Positions 43,431 through 53,841 of a DNA stretch of 64,000 bases are shown here, piece by piece (position 1 is the stretch's first letter; every line of letters starts with the position of its first letter). The position numbers and the translations under genes are program-made. The notes under the pieces are model-generated. The model was not told where the DNA came from. It saw only the letters and a program-made list of their open reading frames with translations, and searched no databases. This DNA is from Massilia sp. Bi118. GTDB taxonomy: Bacteria > Pseudomonadota > Gammaproteobacteria > Burkholderiales > Burkholderiaceae_D. The stretch spans positions 227,101-291,100 of the forward strand of contig NZ_CAKKMV010000008.1 of assembly GCF_918697865.1 (NCBI RefSeq), given 5' to 3'.

Positions 43431-43863
43431 TGCGCAACAGCTGGCCGAATTGGCCGGCAAGACCATGTACGAACGCGATCCGGCCAGCCAGAAGCAGGGC
43501 ATGACGCTCGATGCAATCCGCCCCGGCTACGCGCTTATGCGCATGCGCGTGCGCGAGGACATGCTGAACGGCCACGGCACCTGCCACGGCGGCTATATCT
43601 TCATGCTGGCCGACAGCGCCTTCGCCTTCGCCTGCAATTCGCACAACTTCAACACCGTCGGCGCGGGCTGCAGCATCGATTACCTGGCGCCGGGCCGCGA
43701 GGGCGACCTCCTGACCGCGGAAGCGGTCGAGCAGGCGCTGTCCGGCAAGACCGGCGTCTACGACATCGTCGTCACCAACCAGGAAGGGCGCAAGCTCGCG
43801 CTCTTCCGCGGCAAGTCCCACCGTGTGAACGGCATGGTGGCGGAAGTCAGCAATACCAAGTAA
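43420..43863 (+). CDS. paaI: PaaI thioesterase
   Basis: 147-residue hot-dog fold thioesterase. NGHGTCHGGYIFMLADSAFAFA carries the family motif with the catalytic aspartate, followed by GAGCSIDYLAPGREGD. PaaI hydrolyses ring-hydroxylated phenylacetyl-CoAs that would trap CoA. The ATG at 43420, within the paaH end, has GGCAGGAG upstream. Confidence 0.92.
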   Translation: MQFDAQQLAELAGKTMYERDPASQKQGMTLDAIRPGYALMRMRVREDMLNGHGTCHGGYIFMLADSAFAFACNSHNFNTVGAGCSIDYLAPGREGDLLTAEAVEQALSGKTGVYDIVVTNQEGRKLALFRGKSHRVNGMVAEVSNTK

Positions 43864-43878
43864 TCAAGGAGCAGGAGC

Positions 43879-45195
43879 ATGGTGCAACGCATTCCTCAAC
43901 CCGGCGATCTCGAACCCATCGAGCGCGCCAGCCGCGACGAGCTGCAGGCCCTGCAGCTGGCGCGCCTGAAACAGACGCTGCGGCACGCCTACGAGAACGT
44001 GGCCCATTACCGCCGCAGCTTCGACGAGGCGGGCGTGCACCCGGACGACCTGACATCGCTGGCCGACCTGGCGAAGTTCCCCTTCACCACCAAGAAGACC
44101 TTGCGCGACAACTATCCCTTCGGGCTGTTCGCGGTGCCGAGGGAGCAGGTGGTGCGCGTGCACGCCTCGAGCGGCACCACCGGCAAGCCGACCGTGGTCG
44201 GCTACACCAGGCGCGACATCGACACCTGGGCCGACCTGGTGGCGCGCTCGATCCGCGCGGCGGGCGGACGCCCCGGCGACATGGTCCACATCGCCTACGG
44301 CTACGGCCTGTTCACCGGCGGCCTGGGCGCGCACTACGGCGCCGAGCGCCTGGGCTGCACCGTGGTGCCGATGTCCGGCGGGCAGACCGAGAAGCAGGTC
44401 CAGCTGATCCAGGATTTCCAGCCCTCGATCATCATGGTGACGCCTTCGTACATGCTGAACATCGTCGAGGAATTCAAGCGCCAGGGGATCGATCCGGCGA
44501 CGTCCTCGCTGAAGGTCGGCATCTTCGGCGCCGAGCCCTGGACCGACGCCATGCGCCGCGAGATCGAAGAGGGCGCCGGCATCGACGCGGTCGACATCTA
44601 CGGCCTGTCCGAAGTGATGGGCCCGGGCGTGGCCAGCGAGTGCATCGAGAGCAAGGATGGCCCGGTGATCTGGGAAGACCATTTTTACCCCGAAATCATC
44701 GACCCGGATACCGGCGAAGTGCTGCCCGACGGCGAAGAGGGCGAGCTGGTCTTCACCTCGCTGTCGAAAGAGGCGCTGCCCATCATCCGCTACCGCACGC
44801 GCGACCTCACCAGGCTTTTGCCGCCGACCTCGCGCTCGATGCGCCGCATGGGCCGCATTACCGGTCGCTCGGACGACATGCTGATCATCCGCGGCGTGAA
44901 CGTCTTCCCCAGCCAGGTCGAGGAGCAAGTGCTGCAGATGCCGGCCCTGGCCCCGCACTACCAGCTGGTGGTCAGCAAGGACGGCCATCTGGACAAGCTG
45001 GAAGTGCGCTGCGAACTGCGCGAAGGCGAGTTCACGGCAGATCAGGTGCAGACCCTGTCGCAGGAGCTGAAGCATCGCATCAAGACCTATATCGGCGTGA
45101 CCACCAGCGTGAACCTGCTGCCCAGCCAGGGCATCGAGCGTTCGATGACGGGCAAGGCCCGGCGCGTGGTCGACCAGCGCAACAAACAAAACTGA
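43879..45195 (+). CDS. paaK: Phenylacetate-CoA ligase PaaK
   Basis: 438-residue adenylate-forming enzyme that activates phenylacetate with ATP and CoA, the entry step of the pathway. The P-loop reads HASSGTTGKPTVVGYT, the adenylate motif includes VDIYGLSEVMGPGVA, and the C-terminal domain contains RSDDMLIIRGVNVFPSQ. AAGGAGCAGGAGC precedes the ATG. Confidence 0.95.
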   Translation: MVQRIPQPGDLEPIERASRDELQALQLARLKQTLRHAYENVAHYRRSFDEAGVHPDDLTSLADLAKFPFTTKKTLRDNYPFGLFAVPREQVVRVHASSGTTGKPTVVGYTRRDIDTWADLVARSIRAAGGRPGDMVHIAYGYGLFTGGLGAHYGAERLGCTVVPMSGGQTEKQVQLIQDFQPSIIMVTPSYMLNIVEEFKRQGIDPATSSLKVGIFGAEPWTDAMRREIEEGAGIDAVDIYGLSEVMGPGVASECIESKDGPVIWEDHFYPEIIDPDTGEVLPDGEEGELVFTSLSKEALPIIRYRTRDLTRLLPPTSRSMRRMGRITGRSDDMLIIRGVNVFPSQVEEQVLQMPALAPHYQLVVSKDGHLDKLEVRCELREGEFTADQVQTLSQELKHRIKTYIGVTTSVNLLPSQGIERSMTGKARRVVDQRNKQN

Positions 45196-45207
45196 GGAGA
45201 TCATTTC

Positions 45208-46413
<1,206 letters not shown>

Positions 46414-46414
46414 G

Positions 46415-47005
46415 ATGCCCATCTACGAAATCGACGGCATCCGCCCGGTGGTGCACCCGACCGCCTACGTGCACCCGACCGCGGTGCTGATCGGCGACGT
46501 CATCGTCGGTCCGCGCTGCTACGTCGGCCCGCTCGCCTCGCTGCGCGGCGACTTCGGCCGCCTGATCCTGGAAGAGGGCGCGAATATCCAGGACACCTGC
46601 GTGATGCACGGTTTTCCGGAAGATGACACCGTGGTCGAAGTCGACGGCCACATCGGCCACGGCGCCGTGCTGCACGGCTGCCGGGTCGGGCGCAATGCCA
46701 TGGTCGGCATGAATGCGGTGGTAATGGACAAGGCGGTTGTCGGCGCGGAATCCATCGTCGGCGCCGCCGCCTTCGTGAAAGCCGGGATGGCGATCCCGCC
46801 GCGCAGCCTGGTGCTGGGAGCGCCGGCCAAGGTGATCCGCCCTGTAAGCGATGACGAGATCGCGTGGAAGAGTTACGGGACGCGGCAGTATCACGATCTG
46901 GCGCTGCGGTCGATGAAGTCGCTGCGTGAGGTGGAGGCGCTGACCGAGGTGGAGGCTGGGCGTGGACGGATGGTGTTCGACGAACCCCATCGTCCTAAAA
47001 AATAG
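46415..47005 (+). CDS. paaY: PaaY, hexapeptide-repeat thioesterase
   Basis: 196 residues with a left-handed beta-helix (hexapeptide repeats such as [20 protein letters not shown] and [17 protein letters not shown]) and gamma-carbonic-anhydrase-like histidines ([15 protein letters not shown]). PaaY hydrolyses 2-hydroxycyclohepta-1,4,6-triene-1-formyl-CoA, a dead-end spontaneous product of the pathway. The ATG immediately follows the paaJ stop. Confidence 0.92.
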   Translation: MPIYEIDGIRPVVHPTAYVHPTAVLIGDVIVGPRCYVGPLASLRGDFGRLILEEGANIQDTCVMHGFPEDDTVVEVDGHIGHGAVLHGCRVGRNAMVGMNAVVMDKAVVGAESIVGAAAFVKAGMAIPPRSLVLGAPAKVIRPVSDDEIAWKSYGTRQYHDLALRSMKSLREVEALTEVEAGRGRMVFDEPHRPKK

Positions 47006-47024
47006 CCGCGTGACATACGTGCAA

Positions 47025-47091
47025 CTTGGGTTCCCGCCTGCGCGGGAACGACGGCGCAAATACGTCGTCCCCGCGAAGGCGGGGACCCAAG
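47025..47091. repeat. Palindromic repeat, copy 4 (arms in inverted order)
   Basis: CTTGGGTTCCCGCCTGCGC...ACGACG followed by CGTCGTCCCCGCGAAGG...CCCAAG: the same two arms as other copies but in the reversed order, so the conserved CCAAG ends point outwards. It lies in the paaY-paaZ gap (146 bases). Confidence 0.85.
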
Positions 47092-47151
47092 GTAATCATC
47101 CGAATTCGAAAAACTGACGTTAGACCAAACTGACCGAAGGAGACAATCCAA

Positions 47152-49200
47152 ATGACCCCAACAACCCTGCAAAGCTTCATCGCCGGCCGCTGGCAAGGCG
47201 AATCCGCCCACCAGCCCCTGCACAGCGCGCTGGACAACCAGCTGATCTACCATACGCACGCCGAAAAAATCGACTTCGACGAAGCCCTGACCTACGCCCG
47301 CAAGCAGGGCGTCCCCGCGCTGATGCAGATGGACTTCCAGAAGCGCGCCCAGCGCCTGAAAGCCCTGGCCCTGTATCTCATGGAGCGCAAGGAAGAGCTG
47401 TACGAGATCTCGCACCTGACCGGCGCCACCCGCCCGGACAGCTGGGTCGACGTCGAAGGCGGCATCGGCACCCTGTTCGCGTATGCCAGCATGGGCGGGC
47501 GCGAGCTGCCTTCGTCGAACGTGCTGCACGAAGGTCCGGCCATGGCGCTGGGCAAGCGCGGCGGCTTTGCCGGCACCCACATCCTGGTGCCGCGCGGCGG
47601 CGTGGCGGTGCACATCAATGCCTTCAACTTCCCGATCTGGGGCATGCTGGAAAAATTCGCGCCCAGCTTCCTGGCCGCCATGCCCTGCATCGTCAAGCCG
47701 GCCACCGCCACCAGCTACCTGACCCACGCCACCGTGAAGATGATGATGGAGTCGGGCCTGGTGCCGGAAGGCTCGCTGCAGCTGGTGATCGGCTCCACAG
47801 GCGACCTGCTGGACCGCATGACGGGCTTCGACGCCGTCACCTTCACCGGCTCGGCCGACACCGCCGCCAGGCTGCGCGCGAACCCGAACCTGATCCGCGA
47901 AGCCGTGCCCTTCACGGCGGAAGCCGACTCGCTCAATTGCGCCATCCTGGCGCCGGACGTGGGCCCGGACGACGAGGAATTCGACCTTTTCGTGAAGGAA
48001 GTCGCGCGCGAGATGACGGGCAAGGCCGGCCAGAAGTGCACGGCGATCCGCCGCATCATCGTGCCGGAACAGCACGTCGATGCGCTGGGCGAGCGCTTGC
48101 GCGCGCGCCTGGCCAAGGTCGTGGTCGGCAATCCGAAGGTCGAGGGCGTGCGCATGGGCGCGCTGGCCTCGATGGACCAGCACCGCGACGTATCGGAGCG
48201 CGTCGAGATGCTCGCACGCGGCAACGAGGTCCTGTTCAGTGCGCGCGACGGCTTCAATCCGGTGGGCGAAGGCTGCGGCAACGGCGCCTTCTTCTCGCCG
48301 ACCCTGATCCTGTGCCGCAATGGGATGAGCAACGACGCCGTGCACGACGTCGAAGCCTTCGGTCCGGTCAGCACCATGATGACCTACCGCGACATCGACG
48401 AAGCCCTGATTCTCGCCGCGCGCGGCAAGGGCAGCCTGGTGACGACCCTGGTGACGAAAGACCCGGCGATCGCCGCGCACGCGGTGCCGGTGGCGGCAGC
48501 CTCGCACGGCCGCGTGCACATCCTCGACCGCGTCTCAGCCGTCGATTCGACCGGCCACGGTTCGCCGCTGCCGCAGCTGAAGCACGGCGGCCCGGGCCGC
48601 GCCGGCGGCGGCGAAGAGCTGGGCGGCATCCGCGCCGTCAAGCACTTCCTGCAGCGCGCCGCGGTGCAGGGCTCGCCGACCATGCTGGCGGCGGTGACCG
48701 GAGAATATGTGCGCGGCGCCGAGGTCAAGGAATCGGATATCCACCCGTTCCGCCGCTGGTTCGAAGACCTCGAAATCGGCCACTCGCTGCTGACCCACCG
48801 CCGCACCGTGAGCGAGGCGGACATCGTCAACTTCGGCGGCGTCTCGGGCGACTACTTCTACATGCACTTCGACGAGATCGCGGCCAAGGACACCCAGTTC
48901 GGCAAGCGCATCGCCCACGGCTACTTCGTGCTGTCGGCGGCGGCGGGCCTGTTCGTCTCGCCGGCGCCGGGCCCGGTGCTGGCCAACTACGGCCTGGACA
49001 ACCTGCGCTTCGTGGCGCCGGTGGCAATCGGCGACACCATCCGCGCGCGCCTGACCTGCAAGCGCAAGGTGGACCGGAATCGTACCGACGAGCAGGGACG
49101 CGGGCAGGGTGTGGTGGCCTGGGATGTGCAGGTGACCAACCAGAACGATGAGCTGGTGGCTAGTTATGACATTTTGACCCTGGTGCAGAAGCGGGGCTAA
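47152..49200 (+). CDS. paaZ: PaaZ, bifunctional oxepin-CoA hydrolase / 3-oxo-5,6-dehydrosuberyl-CoA semialdehyde dehydrogenase
   Basis: 682 residues. The N-terminal ~520 form an NADP-dependent aldehyde dehydrogenase ([37 protein letters not shown] with the catalytic cysteine). The C-terminal ~140 are a MaoC-like (R)-hydratase domain ([17 protein letters not shown]) that opens the oxepin ring. Both halves are complete, as in E. coli PaaZ. AAGGAGACAATCCAA precedes the ATG. Last gene of the cluster; a palindromic repeat follows. Confidence 0.94.
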   Translation: MTPTTLQSFIAGRWQGESAHQPLHSALDNQLIYHTHAEKIDFDEALTYARKQGVPALMQMDFQKRAQRLKALALYLMERKEELYEISHLTGATRPDSWVDVEGGIGTLFAYASMGGRELPSSNVLHEGPAMALGKRGGFAGTHILVPRGGVAVHINAFNFPIWGMLEKFAPSFLAAMPCIVKPATATSYLTHATVKMMMESGLVPEGSLQLVIGSTGDLLDRMTGFDAVTFTGSADTAARLRANPNLIREAVPFTAEADSLNCAILAPDVGPDDEEFDLFVKEVAREMTGKAGQKCTAIRRIIVPEQHVDALGERLRARLAKVVVGNPKVEGVRMGALASMDQHRDVSERVEMLARGNEVLFSARDGFNPVGEGCGNGAFFSPTLILCRNGMSNDAVHDVEAFGPVSTMMTYRDIDEALILAARGKGSLVTTLVTKDPAIAAHAVPVAAASHGRVHILDRVSAVDSTGHGSPLPQLKHGGPGRAGGGEELGGIRAVKHFLQRAAVQGSPTMLAAVTGEYVRGAEVKESDIHPFRRWFEDLEIGHSLLTHRRTVSEADIVNFGGVSGDYFYMHFDEIAAKDTQFGKRIAHGYFVLSAAAGLFVSPAPGPVLANYGLDNLRFVAPVAIGDTIRARLTCKRKVDRNRTDEQGRGQGVVAWDVQVTNQNDELVASYDILTLVQKRG

Positions 49201-49207
49201 CCACCAT

Positions 49208-49295
49208 CGTCGTTCCCGCGCAGGCGGGAACCCAAGTTTGCTGGCGCTACCGTAACGCAAGCAGAACTTGGGTCCCCGCCTGTGCGGGGACGACG
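49208..49295. repeat. Palindromic repeat, copy 5 (after paaZ)
   Basis: 88 bases with arms CGTCGTTCCCGCGCAGG...CCCAAG and CTTGGGTCCCCGCCTG...CGACG. It lies between the stops of paaZ and the converging helicase gene, 8 bases after the paaZ stop, and may serve as the terminator for both. Confidence 0.88.
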
Positions 49296-49323
49296 TTTAC
49301 ACGCTAGCGCTTACGTTCACGCG

Positions 49324-51378
49324 TTAACGAAGATAAGCCAGCCGCTTCCCCGCCGACCCCTCATCCGGCTCGAACAAGACGAGCTCCTTCATCACCCGCG
49401 TCAATCCCACATACAGGTGCCGCACCTCGTTGCCCGCATCCCTGCCGCGGATGAACTCGTCCTGCTCCAGGAAGGGCACCAGCACGTAGGGCCACTCGCG
49501 TCCCTTGGCCGCCTGGATGGTGGTCACGCGCACCAGGCTGCGCCGGGTGCCGATGCTGTTCGCGCTTTTCGACTTGCGCACCAGCGCAACGTCGTTTTCC
49601 ATTTGCGTGAGCCGGGACAGGAATTCCGCCGCCGGCACTTGGCCGTGCGTCGACGCGAAGCGCAGGAAGGCATCGATGGACCGCCGCGCCGAAGCCACCC
49701 GGTCGCGGCTGACGAAAGCGCGGCTGGTGGCATCGTGCAGGTCGACCCGCTCGCGCAGCATGAGCAGCAGCTCGTGGGCGCTCGCCGTTGCCGCCAACGA
49801 CGCCATCTCGGCAATCACGGGACGGATCAGGTTCTTGGACTGCCGCGCCTGGGCGCTGTCGAATTCCGTCTCGCGCAGCAGGGCGCCGTCGAAGAAGCTC
49901 TTCAGGACTTCCGGCGTGCGCTTGACCTCGTCCTGCGCATAGCCCAGCACCGAGCGGCGCTCGGCCCAGTCGAGGTTCCAGTGCTTGGGATCGCGCGTGA
50001 GATAAAAATAGCGGGACAGCGCCAGCACCATCTGCACGCAGGTCTCCGGATGGCCTTTCAGGGCCGAATAATCGTTGCTGACGTAGTGCAGGATCCCGCG
50101 CAGAAGCAGGATCTCCGGCAGCAGCAGGAAGGTCTCGAAGCCGTCGCACTTGTACGGGATCTTCGCTTCCATCAGCGCGGTCTCGATCTCGATGCTCTGG
50201 TCGACGTCGCGCAGCACCACGGCGAAGTCGCGGTTGCTGGCGCGGTTGCCCGATCCTGGGCGGCGCTTTTGCAGGGCTTCGCGAATGGTGTCGGCCACCA
50301 GCTGCGCGCAGGCGCCCGGCTGCGCGGGATCGTAGGCCACGCGGCGCACGAGGGTGTCGCGGTCCGGGCGGCCTTCGCAGCCGTTGCCGGTCAGCGTATC
50401 CGCCAGCACGGCGGCGTCCGCGCCGAAGCGGTAGGACATCCCCAGCGGGAAGCGCTTGCCGTCCGTGCGGTAGGCGTCTTCGAAGCGCTGGCCGGAATAG
50501 ACCGGATCGGCGCCGCGGTCGCGGTTGATGGTCTGGTCCTTGTCGCCGGCCACCACCAGGCGCGCGCCACGGCGCAGGCGCAGCAGGAGCTCGAATTCGG
50601 CCGCGTTCACGTCATGCCATTCGTCGACCAGGTAGAGCGACCAGCGGCGCAGTTCCTGGGCCAGCGCGGGCTGGCGCTGCAGCAGGTAGACCAGATCGGC
50701 CACGGCGTCGTTCGGGCCCTGCCAGCGGAAGTCGTCGGGGTAGGGATGGCGCGCCGTTTCATATTCGCGGATGATGTCCGCGACCGGGTCGGCCTGGCCG
50801 GCCAGCTCGCCGTCGCCGCTCTCGTCGTAGGCGGCCTCGTCGTCGTTCTCGTCGGCGAAGTTCTCGTTGTCCTTCGGCGCAAATTCGGCCGTGGCCAGGG
50901 CGGCCTTCAGCTGGGCCAGGCGGCGCGCGATGTCGTCGAGGTGCTGGTTGTTTTCGTCGAGGCCGAAATTGAAGTCGCTGCGCACGCCCTGTTCCTGGTA
51001 GCGCTGCCAGACGCGCGCGGCGGCCGCGACCAGTTCGCCGCGGATGCCTTCGACGTCGGCGTGGGCGACCGGCCTGGTGATGCGGCCTTTTTCGGCCAGG
51101 TCCTCGATCAGCTGGCGCGCGAAATCCTCGACCGTCATCACGAACACGGTGCTGTCCTCGCCCACTTCCTCCTTCAGCTTTTCATGGAAGCGCAGGCGCG
51201 CGCCGCGCGAGAAGCAGAGGGCCAGGATGCCGCGCTCGGACAGGCCGTCGTCGCGCGCCTGGCGCGCTTCCATCGCAAGTGTCGTGGTTTTGCCGGCGCC
51301 GGCGACGGCGGCGATGAGTTTGACCTTGTGGGGAGACTGCAGGATGGCGGACTGCTGGCTGTTTGCTTGCGTGGACAT
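49324..51378 (-). CDS. UvrD/Rep-like superfamily 1 helicase
   Basis: 684 residues with SF1 helicase motifs: Walker A AAVAGAGKTTTL (~23-34), motif II DEWHD in place of the usual DEYQD, and DKDQTIN plus FPLGMSYRFG (motif III/IV region), TIQAAKGREWPYVLVP (motif V) and HLYVGLTRVMKEL (motif VI). It is shorter than UvrD or Rep and has an acidic insertion (DNENFADENDDEAAYDESGDG). A 3'-5' DNA translocase is implied; a cellular role is unknown. No nuclease or defence partner is adjacent: the neighbours are paaZ and a cupin gene. Confidence 0.8.
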   Translation of the reverse strand: MSTQANSQQSAILQSPHKVKLIAAVAGAGKTTTLAMEARQARDDGLSERGILALCFSRGARLRFHEKLKEEVGEDSTVFVMTVEDFARQLIEDLAEKGRITRPVAHADVEGIRGELVAAAARVWQRYQEQGVRSDFNFGLDENNQHLDDIARRLAQLKAALATAEFAPKDNENFADENDDEAAYDESGDGELAGQADPVADIIREYETARHPYPDDFRWQGPNDAVADLVYLLQRQPALAQELRRWSLYLVDEWHDVNAAEFELLLRLRRGARLVVAGDKDQTINRDRGADPVYSGQRFEDAYRTDGKRFPLGMSYRFGADAAVLADTLTGNGCEGRPDRDTLVRRVAYDPAQPGACAQLVADTIREALQKRRPGSGNRASNRDFAVVLRDVDQSIEIETALMEAKIPYKCDGFETFLLLPEILLLRGILHYVSNDYSALKGHPETCVQMVLALSRYFYLTRDPKHWNLDWAERRSVLGYAQDEVKRTPEVLKSFFDGALLRETEFDSAQARQSKNLIRPVIAEMASLAATASAHELLLMLRERVDLHDATSRAFVSRDRVASARRSIDAFLRFASTHGQVPAAEFLSRLTQMENDVALVRKSKSANSIGTRRSLVRVTTIQAAKGREWPYVLVPFLEQDEFIRGRDAGNEVRHLYVGLTRVMKELVLFEPDEGSAGKRLAYLR

Positions 51379-51446
51379 GCGTGGTGCTTTCGGCTTTTTG
51401 GCTACTATACACTGTCACTTGTCCAAACCAACAATGAGGAATGTCC

Positions 51447-52037
51447 ATGTCGAGGCTAGACCTGAGCAGTATTCCCGTGCTGACCGGCACCGGTTATCCC
51501 GACCCCTTTGCCGAGGCCGTCAACGGGCGCAGCCGCCAGGCGCTGGGAGACGCCGGCGGTCTCACCCAGTTTGGCGTCAACCTGACGGAACTCCAGCCCG
51601 GCGCCGCATCCTCGCAGCGCCACTGGCACACCCACGAGGACGAGTTCGTGATGGTCGTGTCCGGCGAACTGACCCTGATCACCGACGAGGGCGAGACCCT
51701 GATGCGCGCCGGCGATTGCGCCGCCTTCCCGGCCGGCCGCCCGAACGGCCACCACCTGGTCAACCGCGGCTGGGGCACGGCCCTGTTCCTGGCGGTCGGT
51801 TCGCGCTTCCAGGAAGACAAGGCCACCTATCCGGACATCGACCTGATGTACGACGGCAGCACCGACAGCTACACCCACCGCGACGGCACGCCCTATCCGA
51901 AGCGCGACAAGAACCGGCCGGCGGGCAGCCTGCCGATCGAAGCCGAGACCCTGGCGCCGCGCGTCTACATTGCCGACCACGGCGAGCAGGACGGACTCAG
52001 TGGCCATGGCGGCCTCAGTCCGGGCGAACCTCGATAG
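51447..52037 (+). CDS. Cupin domain protein
   Basis: 196 residues with a single cupin barrel (~40-130). QRHWHTHEDEFVMVVSGELTLI holds metal-ligand histidines and glutamate, and AAFPAGRPNGHHLVNRG the second histidine motif. Metal-dependent activity is possible; no specific substrate is indicated. Two ATG codons are in frame; the second, at 51447, has GAGGA at a better distance. Its 3' end overlaps the converging XRE gene by 23 bases. Confidence 0.85.
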   Translation: MSRLDLSSIPVLTGTGYPDPFAEAVNGRSRQALGDAGGLTQFGVNLTELQPGAASSQRHWHTHEDEFVMVVSGELTLITDEGETLMRAGDCAAFPAGRPNGHHLVNRGWGTALFLAVGSRFQEDKATYPDIDLMYDGSTDSYTHRDGTPYPKRDKNRPAGSLPIEAETLAPRVYIADHGEQDGLSGHGGLSPGEPR

Positions 52038-52242
52038 CGAACAGCTCTTCCACCGTGACCCCCAGCACCTTCGCCAGCTTCAGCGCGAGGATGGTGGAGG
52101 GGACCATGTGGCCGGCCTCGATCGCATTCACCGACTTGCGGGTGATGCCGGCGCGCTCGGCCAGCTCGGCCTGGGTCAGGTCGAGGCGGGCGCGCTGGAC
52201 TTTCATCGTGGTGATCAGGTGCTCGGTCATCGTGGCAGTCAT
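52015..52242 (-). CDS. XRE-family small transcriptional regulator
   Basis: 75 residues that are almost entirely a Cro/CI helix-turn-helix: RARLDLTQAELAERAGITRK and SVNAIEAGHMVPSTILALKLAKVLGVTVEELF, of the YozG type. It starts 11 bases after the stop of the membrane-protein gene upstream, so the two form one unit. The palindrome at 52573-52589, in front of that unit, is a natural candidate for autoregulation. Alternative start codons lie at 52230 and 52205. Confidence 0.85.
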   Translation of the reverse strand: MTATMTEHLITTMKVQRARLDLTQAELAERAGITRKSVNAIEAGHMVPSTILALKLAKVLGVTVEELFAIEVRPD

Positions 52243-52253
52243 CGTTTCAGCGA

Positions 52254-52529
52254 TCAGCGGTCGTACCAGAGCAGGCTGGCCAGCATGGCGGTGGCGCCGA
52301 TGGTGACGCTGCCGGCGGCCATCAGCGCTGCGGCGTTGGCGCTGCCGTCCAGGGCGAGTGCCAGCACCGGCTGCAGGCCCAGCACCGCAAAGAAGCCGTT
52401 GCGCCAGGCGCGCGACTGGCCGGCCTGGCGCAGTTCGTCCTTGCGGACGGCGTCCAGTCCCAGAGCCGCCATCAGGTGACGGTGCGACATCCGTACGGCA
52501 GTCTCGATCGAATTCAGTTCCTCGGCCAT
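52254..52529 (-). CDS. Small membrane protein paired with XRE regulator
   Basis: 91 residues with a hydrophilic N-terminal third (MAEELNSIETAVRMSHRHLM) and two membrane segments (~47-65 and ~70-87) joined by a short loop. TTAAGGAGCAAACA precedes the ATG. Pairs of a YozG-like regulator and a short two-helix membrane protein occur in many bacteria without known function. No family name can be assigned with certainty. Confidence 0.72.
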   Translation of the reverse strand: MAEELNSIETAVRMSHRHLMAALGLDAVRKDELRQAGQSRAWRNGFFAVLGLQPVLALALDGSANAAALMAAGSVTIGATAMLASLLWYDR

Positions 52530-52545
52530 TGTTTGCTCCTTAATA

Positions 52546-52589
52546 AGTCACAGAAATTCTAATGTAACCTTAGTGACTCAAAAAGTCAC
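52546..52589. promoter_or_regulatory. Candidate operator of the XRE/membrane-protein unit
   Basis: GTGACTCAAAAAGTCAC at 52573-52589 is a perfect palindrome with a 5-base centre; a third AGTCAC half-site lies at 52546-52551, 17 bases before the membrane-protein ATG. The arrangement suits binding of the small XRE dimer and negative autoregulation. Confidence 0.55.
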
Positions 52590-52659
52590 CTATAAGTTGC
52601 ATAATTAGTGATGCTTATTTGGCGCTTCGAGGCGGGAGCCGGTGCGGGCCCCGTCCCGC

Positions 52660-53325
52660 TTACTGCGCCGAAACCACCCGCAGTCCGGTAGCCGTGCGCA
52701 CAACACGCAGCGCTTCGTAGTCGAGCATCGCGGTGACATTCGTCTCCAGTGGATGCGCGTGCGTCACGGTCACGACGATGCTCGCCATGCCCGCGGATGC
52801 CGCGGATTGCAGGCCGGCCAGCGTATCTTCGAACACCAGGCAATCGGCGGGCGCCACGCCCAGCTTGCGCGCGCCCAGCAGGAAGGGATCGGGCGCAGGC
52901 TTGCCGCGTTCGACGTCTTCGGCGGCTACCAGCACCTCCGGCAATGGCAGGCCGGCGGCGGCGATGCGCGCCTCGGCCAGCAGGCGCGGGGCCGAGGTGA
53001 CGATGGCCCAGCGTCCGCGCGGCAGGCTCGCCAGGAAGGCGCTGGCGCCGGCGATGGCTTCGATGCCGGCCACGTCATCGATCTCGGCGCGTGTGATGAA
53101 GGCGGCTTCGCGCACCGGATCCACGCCCGGCAGTTCCAAAGCGCGGATGGTCTCTTCGGTGCGCTTGCCGTGGATGGTGGGCAGGAAGGCCTCGACGTCC
53201 AGGCCGTGGCCCCGGGCCCACTGGCCCCAGACCCGCTCGGCGGCCTTGATCGAGGTGAGGATGGTGCCGTCCATGTCGAACAGGAAGGCGGAGAAGGAGC
53301 GGTCGGGCAGGGGAATCCGGGTCAC
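52660..53325 (-). CDS. HAD-superfamily phosphatase (beta-phosphoglucomutase-like)
   Basis: 221 residues. The nucleophile motif DMDGTIL (~17), VTSAPRLLAEARI (motif II), and AEDVERGKPAPDPFLLGARKLGV with FEDTLAGLQSAASAG (motifs III and IV) are all present. The all-helical cap between ~25 and ~100 fits the sugar-phosphate phosphatase subgroup. It starts at a GTG (53325) with a weak upstream purine stretch. Substrate is unknown; neighbours give no hint. Confidence 0.88.
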   Translation of the reverse strand: MTRIPLPDRSFSAFLFDMDGTILTSIKAAERVWGQWARGHGLDVEAFLPTIHGKRTEETIRALELPGVDPVREAAFITRAEIDDVAGIEAIAGASAFLASLPRGRWAIVTSAPRLLAEARIAAAGLPLPEVLVAAEDVERGKPAPDPFLLGARKLGVAPADCLVFEDTLAGLQSAASAGMASIVVTVTHAHPLETNVTAMLDYEALRVVRTATGLRVVSAQ

Positions 53326-53349
53326 CAGGTGCTTTCTTTATTGAGATGG

Positions 53350-53592
53350 TTAATACAGCCTGCCGGAGTTTACCTTGCGCGCGTAGCGGTCGTGCACATG
53401 CTGGCTGATGAAGCTGGACAGGCCGCTGCCGGCCCTGGCCAGTTCCTGCATCTTCGCGACGTTGGCGGCGCCGGCGCTGTCCTCGGTGTAGAGATAGCGC
53501 TCGCCGTTCCTGAACTGGACGACGATCTGGCCGGCGTCGATGTCGTAGGCGACCACGCCCGACTCGCCGCTGCGGTTCTTGTAGCGGTGCAT
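53350..53592 (-). CDS. KTSC-like small protein
   Basis: 80 residues; VVAYDIDAGQIVVQFRNGERYLYTED and MQELARAGSGLSSFISQHV have the compact fold pattern of the KTSC domain, sometimes fused to lysyl-tRNA synthetase-like proteins and of unknown function. CGGAGG precedes the ATG. It lies 24 bases upstream of the HAD gene on the same strand and is likely co-transcribed. Confidence 0.7.
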   Translation of the reverse strand: MHRYKNRSGESGVVAYDIDAGQIVVQFRNGERYLYTEDSAGAANVAKMQELARAGSGLSSFISQHVHDRYARKVNSGRLY

Positions 53593-53756
53593 GTCGAAAC
53601 CTCCGCAAATTAATTCCTGCGGACGATTCTACGTAGGGTCCGGCACCCGGGGCGTTCGCCTGGCCGGCGCGTTGCCGTGTCGAACAACTTTACACAATGC
53701 AGGATGAATTTTCTCGCGTAAATAATTTTCCTATTTGAAACAATAACTTAGAGTTT

Positions 53757-53773
53757 CTGGCCTGAAATTTGCT
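53757..53773 (+). promoter_or_regulatory. Sigma-54 (-24/-12) promoter for the PEP-CTERM gene
   Basis: CTGGCCTGAAATTTGCT has GG (53759-53760) and GC (53771-53772) separated by exactly 10 bases and matches most of the YTGGCACGRNNNTTGCW consensus. It would start transcription about 58 bases before the ATG. A GTGT/ACAC dyad (53677-53680 and 53692-53695) lies upstream where an activator would bind. PEP-CTERM genes in other betaproteobacteria are under RpoN and the PrsK/PrsR pair, which fits. Confidence 0.65.
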
Positions 53774-53841
53774 TATTGAACATTGTCGGTTCTACACGAA
53801 CCGATCACATACAACAACTCAAGCCTAAGAGCCTACGAGAC

